A stretch of DNA of 64,000 nucleotides from Viscum album (taxonomy: Eukaryota; Streptophyta; Magnoliopsida; Santalales; Viscaceae): assembly GCA_963277665.1 (NCBI GenBank), contig OY728152.1, positions 1,183,966,357 through 1,184,030,356 of the forward strand. The letters are read 5' to 3'. The translations under genes were made by a program, and so were the position numbers. Below are positions 61,877 to 64,000 of the stretch, one piece after another. Under the pieces are notes generated by a model that searched no databases, was not told the DNA's origin, and saw only the letters and a program-made list of their open reading frames with translations. Numbering within the stretch: the first letter of the stretch is position 1; each line of letters begins with the position of its first letter.

Positions 61877-62620
61877 ATGCCTTATCACAAATGATTAGAT
61901 TGAACCCCGAGAGATAGACGTACTGATAGCCTGCCGAGCGATGAGGGTTCGGGACAGGCCCCTATTACAGTTGAGGCACCAGCGGTGGAACCAGGGGTAC
62001 TACCATACGACGGGCCACCAATTCCACCAGCCCCAGCAGCAGGCGATGCACGCCCCATGAGTGCGCTGCACGAGTTCCAGTGCCAGAGGCCACCTAGGTT
62101 ACGGGGAGAGATGGACCCACATGTAGTTGAGGACGGCCAGAAGGATGTGGTGAGAGATTTCAGGATATTATGTACACCAGCGGACTTCTTGGTGATCATT
62201 GCTGCCAGCCTCCTTCAGGCAGCAGCAGTAAGATAGTGGGTCCGGATGTTCGAGTTTTGTGATGAGATGACCTTCACATGGGGAGACTTCGAGACCTTTT
62301 TTAGGGTGGAGTTTATACCAGTGACTCTACACTCCGAGCGTGTTCAGGAGCTTCTTCCATTGCCGCATGATTTTCCATCAGTAGTCGAGTCATCTGTAGG
62401 CAGTAGATAGATGATGCAGAGGACCAAAATAACCAGACCAGTAGATTGCCGACCTCGGGATACAGGTTTGGTTGTGAGAGGCACACGAAACAGAGCCAGT
62501 CCAACGAGGAGCAGGATGTGTTATGCATGCGGCAGGAAGGGACACATGGCACATGACTGTCCAACTTCCCACACAGTTAATCCAAATGAATATGAGGAGC
62601 CACTAAGACGAAAACAGTGA
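61877..62620 (+). pseudogene. gag: gag pseudogene, one frame with four nonsense codons
   Basis: A single frame from ATG at 61877 to TGA at 62618 holds the plant Gypsy gag landmarks: FQCQRPPRLRGEMDPHVVED (capsid start), an AASLLQAAAVR segment followed by a stop at the WW position, TFTWGDFETFFRVEFIP, and knuckle CYACGRKGHMAHDC (62519-62560), a perfect CX2CX4HX4C. In-frame stops are TGA at 61892 and 61901, and TAG at 62234 and 62408. No frameshift is needed. The segment between the capsid end and the knuckle is about 100 residues shorter than usual, so an in-frame deletion is likely. The basic region before the knuckle (RGTRNRASPTRSR) is kept. Confidence 0.85.
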
Positions 62621-64000
62621 CGTGTGTTTGAGCAACAATCAAATAGTGGACAAGGCAGTAGAGATCCAGATGTAGGTGGACATGAGCAGAACTGGTGGAT
62701 TCCTTTTGTTCTTGGTACTTCTAGTTCCCGGTTTCTATTGTATTTTTTCCTTTGTACTATGAGCTACAATAATAAAAGAAACCTGTCATAGTGACACATT
62801 CTTTCCTGTCCTTTTGTTTGGTTGATACTGAGAGGTCCCGGTTAAAAATGTTGACTTAACCCTCACTTTCGATATTTCTACTGGAGGTGACCCAGTGACC
62901 TCACACTGATGCTGATAGTGTGGCTCGACCCTTAGAGGTGAGAGTGACGATTGGATATCTTGGTAGTAACGTCGAGGAATTATGACATCATCCATGGTAG
63001 GAATGCATCATTCATGTTTGGATGGACTGTATTAGGCATTGGGCGTGGTTCATCCAGGGTATGAGACTGAGTTTCACTTTTTGGAAAAGGAGAAATATTA
63101 GAAGCTCTTACAGATCTTAGGTAAATAAGGGTGGTCGTTGACCGACATGCCACGTCGGGAAACTTCCTACCGACCATAGATAATACTAGTTACAACGGGG
63201 AATGTGAACATCATTCAGGAGCAGATGAAGACTGAACAATGCAGTAAGAAACAAGAAACTGGCACCAGTCTCAGGGACTCGGGAGTGTAAAATGTTTCAT
63301 GAAGTAGGAGTGATAAGGATAGATGAATCTGTAGAGCAGACGTGGAAAGCAGAGCTAGGAGAGAAGCATGAGGTGGTGTACAATTCGACATGTTACAACC
63401 ACCCGCCTTTGTTTTCCCCGCCAGGCTCAGGGAGCTGAAGGGAAGGAGAAGAGAGTAGCTGCATGCGGTCAAGGAGAGTGACCCTATGGCTCTAAGATTG
63501 ATTCAAGGGATATTCTCTGTCCACTACTAGCTGTCGTAGCAGTAGACATTGATACGAATCATCTCTTCCTTCCACGAATCTTTTCCCAAACCTATAGTTT
63601 TCGTTAAGCCGTAGATTTGACCCTCACGTCTGGAGATACCTTTGGGAGGAGACTAGATAATCACACATACGCAGACAGTGTGATCTGACCCTTGAGGCAA
63701 GAGTTTTGGATGGAGTCTCTTGGTGGCAACGTCGAGGACCTAGGACGTTGGTCTGAGTGTGGATTGGATCTACAGTTCATACAAAAATTGAATTATTAGG
63801 CAAAAAGGTTGTGGTCTATCTACAACATCAGGATGGGTTTTCCTTGGTCAGCGAAAAGGAAACCCCAGGCAGCACAGGATAAACTCATGAATAGGAGAGT
63901 TTGGCTGATTACTCTTGGGTCGACCATCATTACCCACATGGAAGCATGAGTTTTCTGTTTTTGTTATAATCGGGAAATGGAGGCCTCTAGAGTTTGAGGA
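62621..64000 (+). other. Non-coding internal region with a repeat of about 755 bp
   Basis: After gag no protease or RT motif appears. Segment 62790-63110 is repeated in diverged form from about 63550 to at least 63870. Matching blocks: TTAACCCTCACTTTCGA with TTGACCCTCACGTCTGG, GACAGTGTGATCTGACCCTT with GATAGTGTGGCTCGACCCTT, and TCTTGGTAGTAACGTCGAGG with TCTTGGTGGCAACGTCGAGG. The second copy is cut by the window end. Frames of 65-85 codons on the minus strand here are incidental. Confidence 0.6.

Larger units (their letters stand above)
57903..64000 (+). mobile_element. Gypsy-type LTR retrotransposon, plus strand, cut by the window end
   Basis: It begins TGTAAAGACCCAGAAATTTC, a typical plant Gypsy (Tekay/Del-like) LTR start. 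The LTR ends GTCGTGACA at 61584 and is followed after three bases by a tRNA-iMet PBS. A gag frame follows, then non-coding sequence to the window edge. GC content and frame preservation mark it as one of the youngest insertions here. No protease or RT appears in the 1380 bases after gag, where an autonomous element would have them. Confidence 0.85.

Noticed and set aside
1..64000. CRISPR arrays, bacterial operons, phage genes, replication origins
   Set aside because: No regularly spaced direct repeats with unique spacers, no ribosome-binding-site and ORF pattern. All recognisable proteins are retrotransposon Gag and Pol.
1..64000. Host genes, tRNA, rRNA, microRNA hairpins
   Set aside because: No frame or exon-like series matching a plant protein was recognised, and no complete tRNA cloverleaf was found. 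Small or multi-exon genes in the AT-rich parts cannot be fully excluded by eye.

Overview
The window looks like plant nuclear DNA made almost entirely of nested, decayed LTR retrotransposons. I found no host protein-coding gene and no tRNA or rRNA gene. The plant assignment rests on four things seen in the sequence: primer-binding sites matching the 3' end of initiator tRNA-Met (TGGTATCAGAGC or its complement), Ty3/Gypsy pol remnants, gag genes with CCHC zinc knuckles, and LTRs of 3 to 4.6 kb. The background is very AT-rich. Two younger insertions (22608-32286 and from 57903) are clearly richer in GC.

Layout. 1 to about 4000: AT-rich debris with a faint minus-strand Gypsy reverse transcriptase. 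About 4000-8759, 14340-18941 and 21150-22607 + 32287-33790: three diverged same-orientation copies (A, B, C) of one long LTR family. B and C flank a minus-strand gag remnant (20229-20960) and a polypurine tract beside B, so they read as one old gag-only element. Copy C is split by a complete 9679-bp gag-only element on the minus strand (22608-32286), with 3.55-kb LTRs, PBS, PPT, near-perfect 5-bp target duplication and one long gag frame.

34184-38762: plus-strand Gypsy internal domain with gag, protease, RT, integrase and the C-terminal tail in order, all broken. 38775-47774: minus-strand element with two 2.9-kb LTRs around 3.15 kb without recognisable coding. It appears inserted at the 3' LTR edge of the preceding Gypsy. 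About 51200-55300: minus-strand Gypsy pol and gag in order (integrase trace, RNase H, RT, gag). 57903 to the window end: start of a plus-strand Gypsy-type element with a 3.68-kb LTR full of tandem repeats, PBS, a gag frame and then a long non-coding stretch with a repeat of about 755 bp.

How the parts relate. Only the Gypsy copies at 34-39 kb and 51-55 kb carry pol domains, and they are dead. Three of the better-delimited elements have LTRs and a gag remnant without pol (in one of them as far as the window reaches), and another has no recognisable gag or pol. They would have needed enzymes supplied by autonomous relatives elsewhere. The most notable observation is that the two youngest gag genes keep one reading frame along their whole length and are broken only by TAG and TGA codons, the pattern expected if methylated cytosines decayed to thymine. 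I see no convincing new biological system beyond this retroelement architecture.
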